58,170 nt of DNA. Source: a virus. The DNA lies in IMG/VR virus record IMGVR_UViG_3300045118_000304, positions 1 to 58,170 of that record; one strand, given 5' to 3'. The notes under the pieces are model-generated. The model was not told the DNA's origin. It did no database searches and worked only from the letters and a program-made list of their open reading frames with translations. Position numbers and translations under genes: made by a program. Below, piece by piece: positions 12,001-19,187 of this stretch (position 1 is its first letter; each line of letters starts with the position of its first letter).

Positions 12001-13635
12001 ACTTCCTTTTATCTCTGCTATTCCCTTGCCGAATTTGATATATGAATTTGCATTGTTTACAAGGAAGAGTCCTGCTGCGCTTAACTCCGAAAACGACGAC
12101 GAATATTCCAGACGTACTGTTGAGAGATAATATTCATACACAACTGTGCCTGATATAGTAACAGTAATTATACCATTAGTGGTAGTGGTGAAAGTTTTTT
12201 GCCACGTACTATTTGTATATGGAGGAACGGTTACAGTATAATCGGTATAACTTCCGCTATGTGCAATGCGAATAGTAATATCTGAAGGAGCATTAGCGCA
12301 ATTATGTTCTATTCTTAAAGTATAAGTTTTATTTGCAACTCCGGCCCCTAAACTTTTATAAGTTGATTTTCCAGACCCCGCTGTTGCTTTAATATAGTTA
12401 GTTATCCAAGAGAAGCCATTTGTCACATCCCAACCTTCTGCGCTGGAAGCAAAGGTAGCGTTTTCTACAACTGTCGTATCAATAGAACGCCAATCAGTAT
12501 CACCAGTAATATATGTTATGGGGGCGCTATAGTCATCATTAATATATAGTCCAGAGCTATTAATAAATACTTTTGCGTTATCATACGATGTGCCGCCAAA
12601 TCCACCAACAGTTGCCCAAATACCATTTACATCACTAGATAGATAACCCATTCTAGCATATTCGGTGACACCGTTACCAACACCTATGTATGGAGTATTT
12701 GTACCAACCACCTCTATCTTGCTTCCTGAAACTTCGCGTACTAGGCTGGTTTCGGTAATTGCCCATCCGCCGATCTTTGCATAGATATCTGTCAATGTTC
12801 CAACAGTTTGACCATCATTATATAACGCTACCACTGTCTGACCGAGTTCATCAATTCCTCGGATACTTGCAGTATCGATTATGAAACCAGAAGCACCACC
12901 ATCAGAGATGCTAATCCCTTTTTCGACCCGAATACGTCCGGCATCGATTTCGTCGGCCGCTAAACGACTTGTAATTTTTATTTTGAGATTAGAATTACCA
13001 ACATGTGCACCAATGATCTTTACTTTATAAGCAGCACTTATCAATGATGTTGTAAGATCATATATAATAGTTTCACCAACAGCAAGATTACATGGATCGG
13101 CCGGTGTGGCATTCCAGTCAGTTAAGTTGTATGCGGTGTCAAAATCCGGCGTTGTAATAATTGGATTTTTATGTTGTTGTATTAATGTTATTTCAAGCCC
13201 AGATACAGTTGCAGTACCCACATTTGATATGGATACTCGTGTGGCATTTATAGCAACAGCATACTCTACTAATACAGTTGAATCATCAATAATAGTAATA
13301 GTTTCACGTAACAATCCTTGTATATCGGCTGGTTGTATAGGATCAAGCATATCATCCCCCATTATGTCGATCCATTCCCAATCGCCATTTGGTGTCATCG
13401 CTTGAATCATTCCGCTACCAATAAATTTTATATGATACCGTCCGGATGGAATTTCACTTTCGTCTTTCGTTATACTCCAGTAACCATCTTCATCTGTTGT
13501 GGTATAACCAATGATTTCTTGTGTATCTGCTCGTAGTAATTGAATATAGACACCAATTACTGGATTTCCGTTGGTATGGAATTTTTTGCCTTCAATTGTT
13601 ATTCGATGATTTTCTATTTTGTAAGATGTTGCCAT
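1..13635 (-). CDS. Giant tail fibre / adsorption protein, N-terminal part (at least 4,545 codons, cut by window edge)
   Basis: The frame opens with ATG at 13635-13633, just after a good Shine-Dalgarno (AAGAGGTT) and a TAA in the same frame. I sampled lines across the whole stretch and found no stop down to base 1, so the product exceeds about 490 kDa and its C-terminus is outside the window. Residues 1-100 look like a carboxypeptidase-regulatory/Ig-like beta domain. The rest is Gly/Ser/Thr/Asn/Tyr-rich, with short recurring motifs such as IAGWNF, IAGWSF, IAGWRF and IANWGI, phrases like LYINDD..PITYITG and FSELSAAGL, and GGTISGG triplets near the window edge. Such composition is typical of phage fibre or host-recognition proteins. 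It is last in the tail operon, 9 nt after the preceding fibre-like gene. The receptor and any enzymatic domain are unknown. Confidence 0.85.
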   Translation of the reverse strand, partial: MATSYKIENHRITIEGKKFHTNGNPVIGVYIQLLRADTQEIIGYTTTDEDGYWSITKDESEIPSGRYHIKFIGSGMIQAMTPNGDWEWIDIMGDDMLDPIQPADIQGLLRETITIIDDSTVLVEYAVAINATRVSISNVGTATVSGLEITLIQQHKNPIITTPDFDTAYNLTDWNATPADPCNLAVGETIIYDLTTSLISAAYKVKIIGAHVGNSNLKIKITSRLAADEIDAGRIRVEKGISISDGGASGFIIDTASIRGIDELGQTVVALYNDGQTVGTLTDIYAKIGGWAITETSLVREVSGSKIEVVGTNTPYIGVGNGVTEYARMGYLSSDVNGIWATVGGFGGTSYDNAKVFINSSGLYINDDYSAPITYITGDTDWRSIDTTVVENATFASSAEGWDVTNGFSWITNYIKATAGSGKSTYKSLGAGVANKTYTLRIEHNCANAPSDITIRIAHSGSYTDYTVTVPPYTNSTWQKTFTTTTNGIITVTISGTVVYEYYLSTVRLEYSSSFSELSAAGLFLVNNANSYIKFGKGIAEIKGSGFEVEDLTIYGNFNQYGTWHQYGSVVISAPIQVLNYNAALPSYGGIEVDNTSGDNQLLTYSSGDSAWIVAKRTGTGAGGQTGITKNGVILHGGASFNYETDATYDIGSINTGRPRDVHIGRDIYIAGNIYLTGDIDEVDISVLKVADKQISMAVSTNPTDALADGGGIILKGTTDKTILWDLSNTNWTSTEHWNLASGKTYKINNVSVVEGANPVLSSSSPTFVALTLGTSVKLPTLFTTTKHYTGFPNRADTALSFNNTNRRMTITGTNFKVYLNGSEYTLNTSYVTITDSTNFYWIYYSLVDNVPTLTASSSYPGFDQCLVAGVYWNSTTGVGILSDERHWMGRDQWTHEYLHETVGTRYASGLAGTFGNSSITIAAGEIYDEDIEHEITQQTSCMVLYHDGSSAYKSIAGSAVPYYEVSSNIQYNNSTTLTAVPANNYVAYWVFASNNTSYPIMVLMGQRVDANIANARANNVPENLIYDTLPVAEMKLLYRIIYRNTGSPPTYIEAADYRAVTPLPTSNYIATDHHALSNLTTGDDHTQYLYLAGRGGQTISDALTLSSTLTLPNSNTLTGSSGLVEFSAGASLTGNLYVKGGNLYTDTGVNLNIAPGGDIILDPTGNDILPASNYDLNLGSLSKKYLTLHAAELIVETLVAQDTLATIGGRVLVGPTTVLTSDLAASESATTIYTKHNNLVVGDIVYLEANAVIEFMKIESGPSGVGPYTYVVDRNIEEHAAHAWYAGDAIFNTGVTGDGFIDLYSLRSVKSAAQYGPTIVGNVRDNDVTYNAWTEHWAIGNLNGIYGYSSNVYGFAAGKYANSYSFVTVDSTNGVRLLYRSGGNDYTRISLATNGSGYLASSNIAWTSAGVITVGGWTINANTIENISSGTGVIMSVADSHPYVMAEYSSSEKARLGYLTTNTYGLWGTVGGFGGTSYATAKVLIDSYGLYINDINSIPITYMTGNTSWRSITSSGLDTTDFESSANGWSTSTGFARSTSKAHTGTYSFLGTGASERDWMCWTSKNLGAAVPGHSTSITLWYWPMEGTVGVYANYDDTEHELLNYDSGQGGLYDWSEFVATFTPQTDSDITITISGNNQVGLYIDDIEIKSTTPFSELNAKGLYVVNSESQYLKFGSGVAELKGFTAEIDSLTVYNSFISYGTWTNYGTVIIANPFQVVNNDAAIPNYAGFEIDSGTGGTNRLIYWDTTNTKWALGTRAHVAKGSQTAPTLGANFSIGTGSFTVGAIMSSGKLTVTTSTSPGIEIVKDNSVDNRYLRFTASNTDGKQVDIINSGTSTSSLIGFYNHSNSYWLSYWDITTGNFSNLGTIQGSVLITQNASNPYVYFNKTGSTARSAYIEITGDTFRLYYEGAAALSFDTSRNATFASTINSGAITSSGNITIDKVPINISYPTPGLTSQCGLHFEPTNDVSYYDYSQGITWGIPNPSYADKTHAGIYVQSSGTYGSKMYFATSNNWAVGAIAHMQINHYGEVSISKQGVFANAGYSSLSIFDTTEGSSANRLVDITNGVDMNFNIYITNAGKTFKYAELASYSTLPLILNATSGGSIILGGNLATDYNSKLQIYQNWFDTSSNPEGWGGGIKLVGDAPTLAFCETDQSNVGWMWHVSGDKMNLYRRAVGGSWQRPFYVHESMRAYFTSIVSTDDWFYVTTNKTGLYNEVQTTHWYCDGLNFWNISSGGSPTSGGIRMRTNHDSTIKGYLYWDSSGIGLLNDQSGWSVRCNQGSGYGGYLFGSWITIGDLRTSGVLLHQSNIRVLNKAESDWVTWATRNTSGSETVIDLSNIGSIEFVSGTPSLSKRFSGSQVFSYTEDSQIRKVLQFTNPDTGYKSGVLFGTVTLVFSGMETGNANPVFLVRRYTVRVRDWYAGGEYNMTAYIASDYEEGVSNSITLDVDTASSSTLVMKVKVYQNNGLFDSGSKLTVSYDFTSTAVHLGNFITPSFADGTTTTGNPSSQGAVVLASSIGSVVVGGNDPTINGYYTSRFTIVAGSQSTGLGVAYNSSTPAFALNPLSNSAWTLYDWYGSSWHAGITQRNGYIGVETATPFTSITLPSATDGKYVAWDYKSGASDSRRWWLGNDQYAYGDFAIRTESSQGLSAPDLVRLLIDKNGFVGIPVIGNGRLSVRGTGTSSSTYSFEASNSSGSTRFLVRDDGWSAFYGSDDALTLTLGADHVATFANAVISNGMYNSTTYTESWEAGSDPVWLKLFTFGGEYGYATVKGYISSTDNEQPFEIKVMTTYYTPDSYSPMLEIEHHSYNPRLLAVRLEGVNGGAKSVYVKLNPVTYGVNINWRLLNCFTVNPTINNSKTTPVGEYYVEHTSYGYSAHISNSSWMFKENIYLQPITNKYFVLNRPANTNYLGLSYRTNGAGEWFVGQRELSNSNLYIYNESGTNTVIFDKTTNAVTFANNITLTNGYITTNYDYYGLIVNITAAGSQTPFRIKRSDSVVWDVNLIETTNDLGFYSYGVGYALRLNKSTLGVGIGSTPLYITDSYFGYSGAYRVLQLGTCEATRAVAIGVNLTSYTSGQFQGNEIVIPNNICVIAPQSNTSAAFIGVLKRTDSYLYLGGDNYALANSITIDNSGNVVVPSNLTLSNGNVTIATGKGYMLGVGTNTYISRETSGGARFAVTVAGVEALRILESDDSATFAGNVIMANAKAIYSTTYSVSDPYTGYYLTQVGSVFGKLTVNEMHAKSFITDIEQALVGGQIICKSAAKLYQDFVCGTDTYLYVEEITGYTGQVFADGDYVRIKNISMGAFHLDITEAWLTVTYYDRDTTNKYQRYTYTKQSGTSTTYTKGTIALDYGVSGNGILERCALNEVGNRPYDRIATWTTAPQTDLITRSQIGDLSGVNTLTYGALASSTFGVYTRDLYAEGNANIVGTLAVGGGSTIGNTFYVGKIHTNLLTGVSDDCFYGRSGGGVGTDITGNVTAPDGSTVLYHKSDDATDLWYYLNLTGALSSGTYTTSVWVWTDTNGTVNSDIWGVFGTIYADTWTRLSVVRTSFTGYQSGMDWVLRHSGGATKKLAFWGLQVESGSITTVYQKTDGSNTGSGYGMWAIAGGFGGSIQNPTISLSSAGMRVLDAGTSTAIAAAGTYIGRYTVDGYQAVVINSSGISGYTGSGTTKNFYLPTSGTATISGFSFDANRMTLGSILQIGNYLSAGIGEANNSAGFGFWDNGSRPIFWLRGSSGVLMEMGVIGTITYLGFHDGSRWNLRLGSLKAFDSGSDVVGFELLNSSGTSIMRVDSGGTAHIANWGINQYAFYKNAGDSRTQSVALYQDAGGAALTIVNGAAYSTTSVARITVGRILTTAWGWSTKFGINAYDASGNELFFLTADATNTSHIAGWSFDPTVFAKDSLSDAVDEKYWQGTGVRLASKAGRFEDYAARDYTAGLTIGNHNGGSDTFKLFVGRVADVDPGGTWSGVSKWTATGNNVRYGIQFVQWNLGNLFEISCDKNDNSSSFRAHIAGWRFNNKALWHDHGQDYVYILSDATQFSGAYTKPSIIMRGGSSGPFICIGNVYRESSMRDEFGFTLAADYNTAPVFEMTTRQYQIAGWNFTDSALYKTSGDNYSTLYSIANSVASSLFMRNTSSKIGVNVGLLYYSSDWQNEFGFSLSPDYTSTPYVQFSKNLSTGVLTARIASWVIGSDALTYNDSNNVYLNLLANSTNPSMYVGKYINSQWMWAFVGRNYWGSTPDWKNGYGFCASWESEAYPVFAAAKTTGNVTMPWGTIGANNTYFYVGKGDGSVYIGYDTSNNVMRLVGSFTSTATITGGTISGGTISGGTLNVGGLYASSTGQGGDVSVTAENVTFLLNGSNTCLMVLYGGGDIISYSGTSQNANYCLYYIGIYAGPSFNKKGIGFGEGTGDPIDVWLYRDSAAVLKTAAAFQCGTVNGQTISSSASFTGTLAVASTINGQTISSSANFTGTITLPNTNVLTGNTNSLSISKGLHVGGTSDVADNNLLVDGNIYVGASDVYFEKYTATYNGLKIYTYNGLAMTID
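647..691 (-). repeat. Three 15-nt direct repeats in fibre gene
   Basis: Three consecutive near-identical 15-mers (on the plus strand GTTCCACCAGAAATT) encode a GGTIS-type pentad repeated three times. They are a short in-frame tandem repeat and a likely hotspot for length variation. Confidence 0.8.
8440..9240 (-). repeat. Internal duplication in giant fibre gene, second copy
   Basis: Partner of the copy at 11860-12600, offset 3.38-3.42 kb. The nucleotide landmark CCGCCAAATCC occurs at 9209 and 12593. In this copy a roughly 90-residue stretch rich in W, Y and D (a carbohydrate-binding-like beta domain) lies between the WRSI and FSEL landmarks. Confidence 0.7.
11860..12600 (-). repeat. Internal duplication in giant fibre gene, N-proximal copy
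   Basis: This segment encodes a run containing GGFGGTSY, LYINDD, PITYITGD, WRSI, FSELSAAGL, YIKFGKG and YGTWHQYGS in that order. The same order returns about 3.4 kb further along the gene at 8440-9240 (LYINDI, PITYMTGN, FSELNAKGL, YLKFGSG, YGTWTNYGT). Limits are approximate; the copies are diverged, so this is an old duplication. Confidence 0.7.
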
Positions 13636-13644
13636 TTAAACCTC

Positions 13645-16515
13645 TTAATTTAGTGCCGGTCGCCCAAATATCACTATAGTTCCTGTTACTCCTGAATAAT
13701 TATCTGGATCTGTTCCATCATCATAAAGATCCACAATTATGTTACGGTCTCCATAATCTTCTTTTATAACAACGTCGCTAGTTTGTACGAAACCTACGTC
13801 GCTCCCGGTAATCAGCAGTGAATCTGCCAGCGCTTTACCAGTTACTCCTTCTTGATACCAACGCATACGACATTTGCGTCCAACAAGAACATCACAATCA
13901 AAATATGCTTTGGTTATTTCGTAATCAATTAATAACCCTTTCGCCACGTACACAGTTCGGCCGCGTTCTGTTGTACCAATACGGAATATACTATTTACCG
14001 TAGGATCGGCGGTAGACCCGTTCATCGCACGTAACACCATAGTAGTGCCTTGATCATTTTGATCTAAAATATCCGCTACTATATATGTTCGTCCTGACGT
14101 TTCATCCGAAAATACCTCGCCTATTATTTCTCTGGTCAATACCGTTCTAGATGTATTCGTGTCCCTTGTCCATGTGCCGGTTACATTATCTATATGAAAA
14201 TATCCTGATTGCCCGCCCGTAGCGTAAATCACTAAATAGATAGTTTTTCCAACTGTCCCTGTCGGTATTGATGCAGAAATTGTTTTTGTCGTCTTCGCAG
14301 AGAAATTTGCTGGTATTGTGCCTTGATATAAATTTGTTGCCGCGCAAGGCGCAGCAGTGCCTGCAATAGATTGTCGCAACATTACTCCCAAAGTATGTTG
14401 TGGCGTCGAGCCTTCATATGATACCTCAAAACTCATCTCAATCGAACTAACTCCTGACGGTATTACAAATTCCTGACATATTGCAGCCTGCATTGGATCG
14501 GCAGTGCTATTTACACCCATTTTTACGTGACCGCCGGTAATACCACCCCAGTCTGCTGCGTTCACCCATGCTGTATTTCCATGACCGCTGGTCATATCAT
14601 ATCCAAAGAAGTTTGTCCATCCAGCAATGTTGGAACCGAACGTACCGTTTACTACTGATACACTTTCAGATACTAATCCACTATAGGCAGGAGTAACTAC
14701 ATCTTTAACTCTGACCACACTATAGTGTTCGCTCCCACCACCGTAACCAGTACCGCCATAAATCGTAGCATCTATGATACCCTGAAACGTTCGAAAGTTA
14801 ATAGGTGTTTGCACTATAATACTATCATTAGGTGCAGCACCACCTCCGCCTGATACTACAGTAGTAGATAGTCCGGTCGATACTGCAACTTGTCCGCCTA
14901 CTAATGGTCTAACAGTGATTCCATAAGTATATCTACCGGGGGTAGAAATTTCTACTTCAGTGTGATTAGTCACCACACGTTGATAATTTGGTGTAGTTAA
15001 ATTTACACCACCTGTTGCCGATGTGTACAACACTTCATATGCGGTTGCTAGAGTCCAACCAGCTGAACTGGTGGTACCAGGATTTATAGCAACTTTAAAG
15101 CCTGCGTATGTAGGAGTGGCAGTAACAGATGCATTAGAATTATTCAATAATGCAATTTTTGTTATATATGGAATTGTGTAACTAACCACACCAGAATTTT
15201 CATATTTTAAAGGCTCCTCTTCTTTAGTATAAGAACAGTTGGAGTTTAATTGTTGATACGCCGATTTCATAAACTGCGTACAACTTCTAACGGATATGGA
15301 ATATTTTTGTCCTAACGGTAAATCAACTGTCGCCTCCGGAAATACAACTAAATTACCATTAACATCTGTAATTGTATATTTTATCGACCATTCTCGAATC
15401 TGCTGTCGATCTTGTTGTCCAGTATCATATGGTATTGCAACAATCTCATAAAATTCTGCATCATCGTGTATCGTGACAGTACCAGCTAAATTTTCTGATG
15501 GGGTACTACCATCTAAATTACGTATCGTAATTGTATATGTATTAGTAGCGTATGAACTAACTGTTATTTCATAGTCTTTGTTCCATGTATGATGATATAA
15601 GTGCAATCCTACCAATGCATTTGCAGCCGAATAAGGAACTGTTGATATATATGATAACTGTGGAATAGTCAGTATACCACCACCGCCGCCGTCAGTTGCT
15701 GTGGCATTTACTATACCCCAAGCTAATTTTACTGTAACGTTAGTACTAGCCATTGCTTTCTTTGTATCTATTGGCAAAAATGCGTCCATAGTAGTGTCTA
15801 TGTGCTCAATTATTTCTGCCGGTAAAACGTCCTTAATTACAAATAATTCTGGTTTGGTCGGAGCTGTACCTTCAGTCAATACCTCTGAGCCCCCAACTTT
15901 TAAAGATGTGGTAACTGTAACAGGACCGCTTATTGTTTGTCTGTCAGTAAAATCTGTACGTACGACATAACCTGGTAACGGATCAGTTTTTAATACGAAT
16001 AAATTCTCATCCCTTCGGTCATCTATAGCCGTTACTACTACGCCGGAAACTGTAATATCTGCTATTAATAATCCAGATGTTACCGTATCCCAAGCGAAAT
16101 CATATCCATCAATTTCTCTGGTTGGTGTTAAGTTTTCTCCCGCAGTATATTTAAAACCATTCATCACCGCAGTATATCCAGAATTATCTGGACTGCTATA
16201 AATGTATAACGTATGCACACCGTTGGTGCCGGGTAGAGCAAACGTTTGTGGCGACTCAACATCTAAGAACTCGAGATTCTCGGTCAAGGCCGTACCTGCG
16301 GCTATATTTATAAACCCAGGTGTTGTGTAAGATGCCTTTAACGTGGTATCAGCTGCAGCAACCGTACCATCTTGTGCACGTTCGGCTATAATACCAAAAG
16401 TCTCTATAAATGCTCCTAATGAATTGGCTATACCATTTTTTATATAAGTTTGTAAATCAGTAAATAATTGTTCTAAATTATGACGTGCACCATTTTTTGC
16501 TAATACTTTATTCAT
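13645..16515 (-). CDS. Fibre-like adsorption protein (956 aa)
   Basis: ATG at 16515 follows GAGGAA, 2 nt after the upstream stop. The first 200 residues resemble phage proteins placed between baseplate and fibres: MNKVLAKNGA, then alternating beta segments ending in YDFAWDTVTSGLLIADITV and a DDRRDENL stretch. The middle carries fibronectin-III-like segments (P.ITKIALL, then a VTVRPLV-like strand). Residues around 640-770 form a carbohydrate-binding-like jelly-roll (NGTFGSNIAGWTNFFG, HIDNVTGTW). It probably links baseplate and the giant fibre or contributes to adsorption. Family not identified by name. Confidence 0.7.
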   Translation of the reverse strand: MNKVLAKNGARHNLEQLFTDLQTYIKNGIANSLGAFIETFGIIAERAQDGTVAAADTTLKASYTTPGFINIAAGTALTENLEFLDVESPQTFALPGTNGVHTLYIYSSPDNSGYTAVMNGFKYTAGENLTPTREIDGYDFAWDTVTSGLLIADITVSGVVVTAIDDRRDENLFVLKTDPLPGYVVRTDFTDRQTISGPVTVTTSLKVGGSEVLTEGTAPTKPELFVIKDVLPAEIIEHIDTTMDAFLPIDTKKAMASTNVTVKLAWGIVNATATDGGGGGILTIPQLSYISTVPYSAANALVGLHLYHHTWNKDYEITVSSYATNTYTITIRNLDGSTPSENLAGTVTIHDDAEFYEIVAIPYDTGQQDRQQIREWSIKYTITDVNGNLVVFPEATVDLPLGQKYSISVRSCTQFMKSAYQQLNSNCSYTKEEEPLKYENSGVVSYTIPYITKIALLNNSNASVTATPTYAGFKVAINPGTTSSAGWTLATAYEVLYTSATGGVNLTTPNYQRVVTNHTEVEISTPGRYTYGITVRPLVGGQVAVSTGLSTTVVSGGGGAAPNDSIIVQTPINFRTFQGIIDATIYGGTGYGGGSEHYSVVRVKDVVTPAYSGLVSESVSVVNGTFGSNIAGWTNFFGYDMTSGHGNTAWVNAADWGGITGGHVKMGVNSTADPMQAAICQEFVIPSGVSSIEMSFEVSYEGSTPQHTLGVMLRQSIAGTAAPCAATNLYQGTIPANFSAKTTKTISASIPTGTVGKTIYLVIYATGGQSGYFHIDNVTGTWTRDTNTSRTVLTREIIGEVFSDETSGRTYIVADILDQNDQGTTMVLRAMNGSTADPTVNSIFRIGTTERGRTVYVAKGLLIDYEITKAYFDCDVLVGRKCRMRWYQEGVTGKALADSLLITGSDVGFVQTSDVVIKEDYGDRNIIVDLYDDGTDPDNYSGVTGTIVIFGRPALN

Positions 16516-16516
16516 A

Positions 16517-17545
16517 TTATTCCTCGAATCCTAAATATATTTTATGGAAATGTATAGGTAACAATTTATCACGATAGTCCTCGTAAAATGTCACATTATA
16601 TGTTAAGTTTTCAATATTATTTTCTATTAGTAACGTGTTATATTGTGTTAACGCGTTAGTATACTGTCCTATTTTTGTTGGATTATTATAATAATCCCAT
16701 ACATTTATTCCGGAAACCAATAAATCAAATTGATCAAGTTCTGTACCTGAGGCGACAATGTTAAAACCAGAGGGTATTAAATATTGTTCATTACCAACTG
16801 TAACTGTATATATGCCTTCGCTATATACGTATTCAACTGTACCACCTTCATACGCAAAAGGTAACCCCAGCGCTATAGATAAACCATCCTGTAATATTTT
16901 AATCGTAGGCTTTTCTAACTGTTTATTCAATAACGCCCATATTAAAAATTTCAAATGTTTATACTTATTTTCTGAAGTATTTGTCTTATAAATATTATAT
17001 GAATTAAATTTTTCAATATCAATATTTACCATACGGGCCCAAGTTCCGAGCAAGACAGGATTAACTCTATATACTAATGGTACCGAAACAGTGAATACTT
17101 CTAAGTTTGTGTAACGTTCATCCCAAAACGGATCTCTTAGCCAATACAAAGTATTCATTCCAGATATTGAATAATCTACTCCTTCGATATAAACGTGATC
17201 TACTCCGCTAGCCAGATAACTATATCTTTGTTCCATCGTTGGAATAGTTAAAATCCAGTCATCCAGATAATACTTAAATATTACAGTAGGATCCTCCATT
17301 ACATTAATTAAGTCTTCAATCCCTGAGCATACAAATGTATAAGTTAATGGACCTTCCTCTATAATTGGGGGCAAATATTCCAGTGATCTAGAATTTTGAA
17401 CATCCATCATAAATGTGGACAAACGCTCTATACCGCTAGACAATGTTTCCCACTCAGCTTCTACATTGGTTTTGTCTACAACCTTTGACCAAGCATCGCT
17501 TAAGTAATTCCATAAATCTTGAGCATTGCGATTTACTGTTATCAT
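16517..17545 (-). CDS. Baseplate/tail protein, unknown (342 aa)
   Basis: Starts with ATG inside ATGA overlapping the stop of the upstream 547-aa gene, so translation is coupled. It is rich in Tyr, Trp and acidic residues. Its position after the J-like gene and before the fibre genes is where P2-type phages place tail protein I and fibre-attachment proteins, but I see no decisive motif. A baseplate periphery role is inferred from position. Confidence 0.65.
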   Translation of the reverse strand: MITVNRNAQDLWNYLSDAWSKVVDKTNVEAEWETLSSGIERLSTFMMDVQNSRSLEYLPPIIEEGPLTYTFVCSGIEDLINVMEDPTVIFKYYLDDWILTIPTMEQRYSYLASGVDHVYIEGVDYSISGMNTLYWLRDPFWDERYTNLEVFTVSVPLVYRVNPVLLGTWARMVNIDIEKFNSYNIYKTNTSENKYKHLKFLIWALLNKQLEKPTIKILQDGLSIALGLPFAYEGGTVEYVYSEGIYTVTVGNEQYLIPSGFNIVASGTELDQFDLLVSGINVWDYYNNPTKIGQYTNALTQYNTLLIENNIENLTYNVTFYEDYRDKLLPIHFHKIYLGFEE

Positions 17546-19185
17546 TGTTTTGTTAATCCAGTCATTGTGTATTCGTCAGCATATAGTCCATGTAAAGACG
17601 GAACTGTATAACTTGTTACAATATCTACTTCACGAGTAAGTGTTCTCTGCTCATTCCACTCTCGAATTGAAATATCTATTGTAGAGACATCTATATATGT
17701 GGCACCTGCCGCCATTAATTTAGATATTATTTCGGATATTGTTATAGTTTTCGTACCTATCACATAATCTTTTATGGTTTTGTATGCTTTATCCAATGTC
17801 AACGATCCGCTGTATACCAAGGTATTCACAAATAGTAATGCCGGAGGCATTATTTTGCCTAGACTATCTGTTCCAATAAATCGATTTTCTGGAGCATCTA
17901 GTAAGGCTTGTAAACCCACTCCATCGCTATAATATCTATATGTTATATCTAGATCAATATCTAAATAATCAGGCGATATTGCTAAGTATGGAACGTCTCT
18001 AGTGGAATAAGCATTTCCTACATTTTCACTAAACAAGTTCCAGTCGGTACCCTCGACCAACTCAGTTTGTTGCACAGTCGTGATTATTTTTGCGACATTA
18101 AATAAAGGCAATACTACACCTTCGACATTAGTCAGATTTATACGACCATCGCTAGTTGATAAAGTCTGTGTTCCTTCCATTATTTTCTCAGGATCATATA
18201 CATATATATCAGACTTTCCTCCAACATGTATTCCCGACGGTGATGTGTTTTCGATGCTTACATAATAAGTAGTAACATTACTTACATCTATTTCGGCAGT
18301 TGGTGTAGTTACACAAATACGTACAAAGTTATCCGTATCTCTATAAGTACTTGATAATGTTATAGTAGTGCTTAACACTGCCAACTCTGGAGAAATTGTG
18401 CTATTATATGAATGTGTTCCAAATAATTCCCATTCTTCTAATAATCTATTCCAGATATATCCGTTGATGCCGGCAGTAGTACCATCCATTCCATATCCAT
18501 GATATTTTATTGTTGCTGTGGTTCCATTAGGAAATTTAGAAGGTTCCGCCTTTAGTTCAAACATCGCCACTGTATGTAGCGAATTCAAACTAGCGATTTG
18601 AAGATCATCATAATACCATTCAGCCCCATTAGTTTCTAATACTGCTATACCAAAATGTGTCCCATTCGATCTTGGAACAAAGCCTCCGTGCGACACATGT
18701 ATCATATTTGGTAAAGATTCATTGAAACCGCCTAATGCAAAGTCCCAAATCCAGACATCTAAAGAATAATTTTGACCGATATCCATTCTAAACGAATATT
18801 TTGTATTTGGATTAATAATCCCAGATGCCGCAGCAAGAAACGAATTCTCCCCAACATTTTGTAATACAAACTTATCTGTAAACATTATATCATCGGTTAA
18901 TGGATTACTATCTACCAGATATACATTGTATTCAGTTCCACCAGCCGAGTACCACGCAAAACCTAATCCATCGGAGGGGGCAATAGAATTTTCTTGTCTT
19001 AACACAGTTATATAACTTAGTTTTCTATTGATATCACTTGTTTTAAAATTACCAGTGACGCTAATTCCATTATGTACAGTTAGCGGCGTGTGTAATATCG
19101 GCAAATAATTTTCCGCTTTTGGTGTACTTAACATAGTGTTAATATTTGAAATTGTATCCTGTATTAATTGTAATTGTTCTTGCAT
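17542..19185 (-). CDS. Baseplate-associated structural protein (547 aa)
   Basis: ATG 19185 is preceded by AGAGGATT. After a short N-terminal helix (MQEQLQLIQDTISNINTM) there is a long beta-rich region. Residues 60-200 resemble a concanavalin/LamG-like sandwich (YSFRMDIGQNYSL, DVWIWDFALGGF, WYYDDLQIASL), so carbohydrate binding or fibre anchoring is plausible. It lies between J-like and fibre genes, in coupled translation with the next gene. Function unproven. Confidence 0.65.
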   Translation of the reverse strand: MQEQLQLIQDTISNINTMLSTPKAENYLPILHTPLTVHNGISVTGNFKTSDINRKLSYITVLRQENSIAPSDGLGFAWYSAGGTEYNVYLVDSNPLTDDIMFTDKFVLQNVGENSFLAAASGIINPNTKYSFRMDIGQNYSLDVWIWDFALGGFNESLPNMIHVSHGGFVPRSNGTHFGIAVLETNGAEWYYDDLQIASLNSLHTVAMFELKAEPSKFPNGTTATIKYHGYGMDGTTAGINGYIWNRLLEEWELFGTHSYNSTISPELAVLSTTITLSSTYRDTDNFVRICVTTPTAEIDVSNVTTYYVSIENTSPSGIHVGGKSDIYVYDPEKIMEGTQTLSTSDGRINLTNVEGVVLPLFNVAKIITTVQQTELVEGTDWNLFSENVGNAYSTRDVPYLAISPDYLDIDLDITYRYYSDGVGLQALLDAPENRFIGTDSLGKIMPPALLFVNTLVYSGSLTLDKAYKTIKDYVIGTKTITISEIISKLMAAGATYIDVSTIDISIREWNEQRTLTREVDIVTSYTVPSLHGLYADEYTMTGLTKQ

Positions 19186-19187
19186 AT

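Noticed and set aside
119-13536. Several plus-strand ORFs of 60-100 codons opposite the fibre genes
   Set aside because: They lie antisense to one continuous minus-strand frame, have no Shine-Dalgarno, and translate to mirror images of fibre repeats.
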